From Desulfovibrio sp. TomC (GTDB lineage: Bacteria > Desulfobacterota > Desulfovibrionia > Desulfovibrionales > Desulfovibrionaceae), in assembly GCF_000801335.2 (NCBI RefSeq), contig NZ_JSEH01000021.1:1-64000 (forward strand): a stretch of 64,000 nucleotides of DNA. Reading direction: 5' to 3'. This document shows positions 63,815 through 64,000 of the stretch, in pieces (position 1 is the first letter of the stretch; each line of letters begins with the position of its first letter). Both the position numbers and the translations under genes were made by a program. Under the pieces are notes generated by a model. It worked only from the letters and a program-made list of their open reading frames with translations, did no database searches and was not told the DNA's origin.

Positions 63815-64000
63815 TCGACGCGCTCACGTCCTTTGACGGGGCCGGGCCGGCCTTTTATGGCGCGCTGACGCGGATTGTGGCCGTCACCGGTCCCGGCCGG
63901 GCCGTGCGCCGGGGGCTGGAAAACGCCCTGGCCGTTTTGGTGGAAGCCCTTGGCTATCGCCGGGTCTGCCTGGAACTGCACGACCTGCCCCAGCCAGGCG
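63811..64000 (+). CDS. Start of a putative GAF-domain regulator (truncated by window end)
   Basis: A GTG at 63811 overlaps the iorB stop and opens a frame that runs to the window end (63 codons). The translation, with RIVAVTGPGRAVRRGLENAL and ALGYRRVCLELHD, resembles the beginning of a GAF domain as in NifA-like sigma54 activators. In Desulfovibrio vulgaris a sigma54-dependent regulator gene adjoins iorAB, which supports this guess. Only the N-terminus is visible. Confidence 0.55.
   Translation, partial: MIDALTSFDGAGPAFYGALTRIVAVTGPGRAVRRGLENALAVLVEALGYRRVCLELHDLPQPG

Overview
The window is GC-rich, densely coding, anaerobe-type DNA. Pyruvate:ferredoxin oxidoreductase, indolepyruvate oxidoreductase, a lactate-oxidation cluster, a PerR-rubrerythrin-rubredoxin operon and several sigma54 signals together point to a sulfate-reducing deltaproteobacterium of the Desulfovibrio/Solidesulfovibrio group. 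That placement is inferred from gene content and order; no rRNA gene is present. No tRNA, rRNA, CRISPR array, insertion sequence or prophage was recognised.

Region 1 (1-14770, + strand) is an organic-acid oxidation operon. It holds PFOR, a GlcD-type D-lactate dehydrogenase with its Fe-S partner, an ADP-forming acyl-CoA synthetase, a stand-alone BioD-like/DRTGG protein, a lactate permease, LutC and a LutB-LutA fusion. A near-perfect sigma54 promoter and two tandem TGTC-N10-GAC sites lie upstream. Lactate would be imported, oxidised to pyruvate and acetyl-CoA, and acetyl-CoA converted to acetate with ATP formation by the ADP-forming synthetase. Region 2 (14880-17221, - strand) is rpoZ-dnaJ-TPR protein-moaC.

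Region 3 (17425-32178, - strand) is the most unusual part. Two large OPT/DUF6785-like membrane proteins are encoded with a MacB-type ABC ATPase, a small FtsX permease and a giant FtsX permease fused to a degenerate M28-peptidase-like domain. Directly upstream is a GlrK-QseG-GlrR-like two-component module and a PH-domain membrane protein. A sigma54-type promoter precedes the ABC genes, so the adjacent sigma54 activator is a plausible regulator. The function of this system is not evident.

Region 4 (32526-41841) holds a rhomboid protease, an AI-2E family transporter, the oxidative-stress operon perR-rbr-rdl, and an acetate-uptake cluster (DUF485-actP-two DUF294 nucleotidyltransferase-like proteins-DnaQ-like exonuclease). 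Region 5 (42088-46761) has a Cys-rich duplicated protein, a PPIase-HupE-HupE/NicO metal-uptake set and a K+ channel. Region 6 (46996-51690) contains two XRE-cupin regulators diverging from a shared intergenic region, each followed by an AMP-forming acyl-CoA synthetase. Region 7 (52081-64000) holds an SGNH lipoprotein, DUF364, nhaA, dus-ispH, cheV, a degenerate ROK-like protein, a YfgM-like membrane protein, iorAB and the start of a putative GAF-domain regulator cut by the window end.
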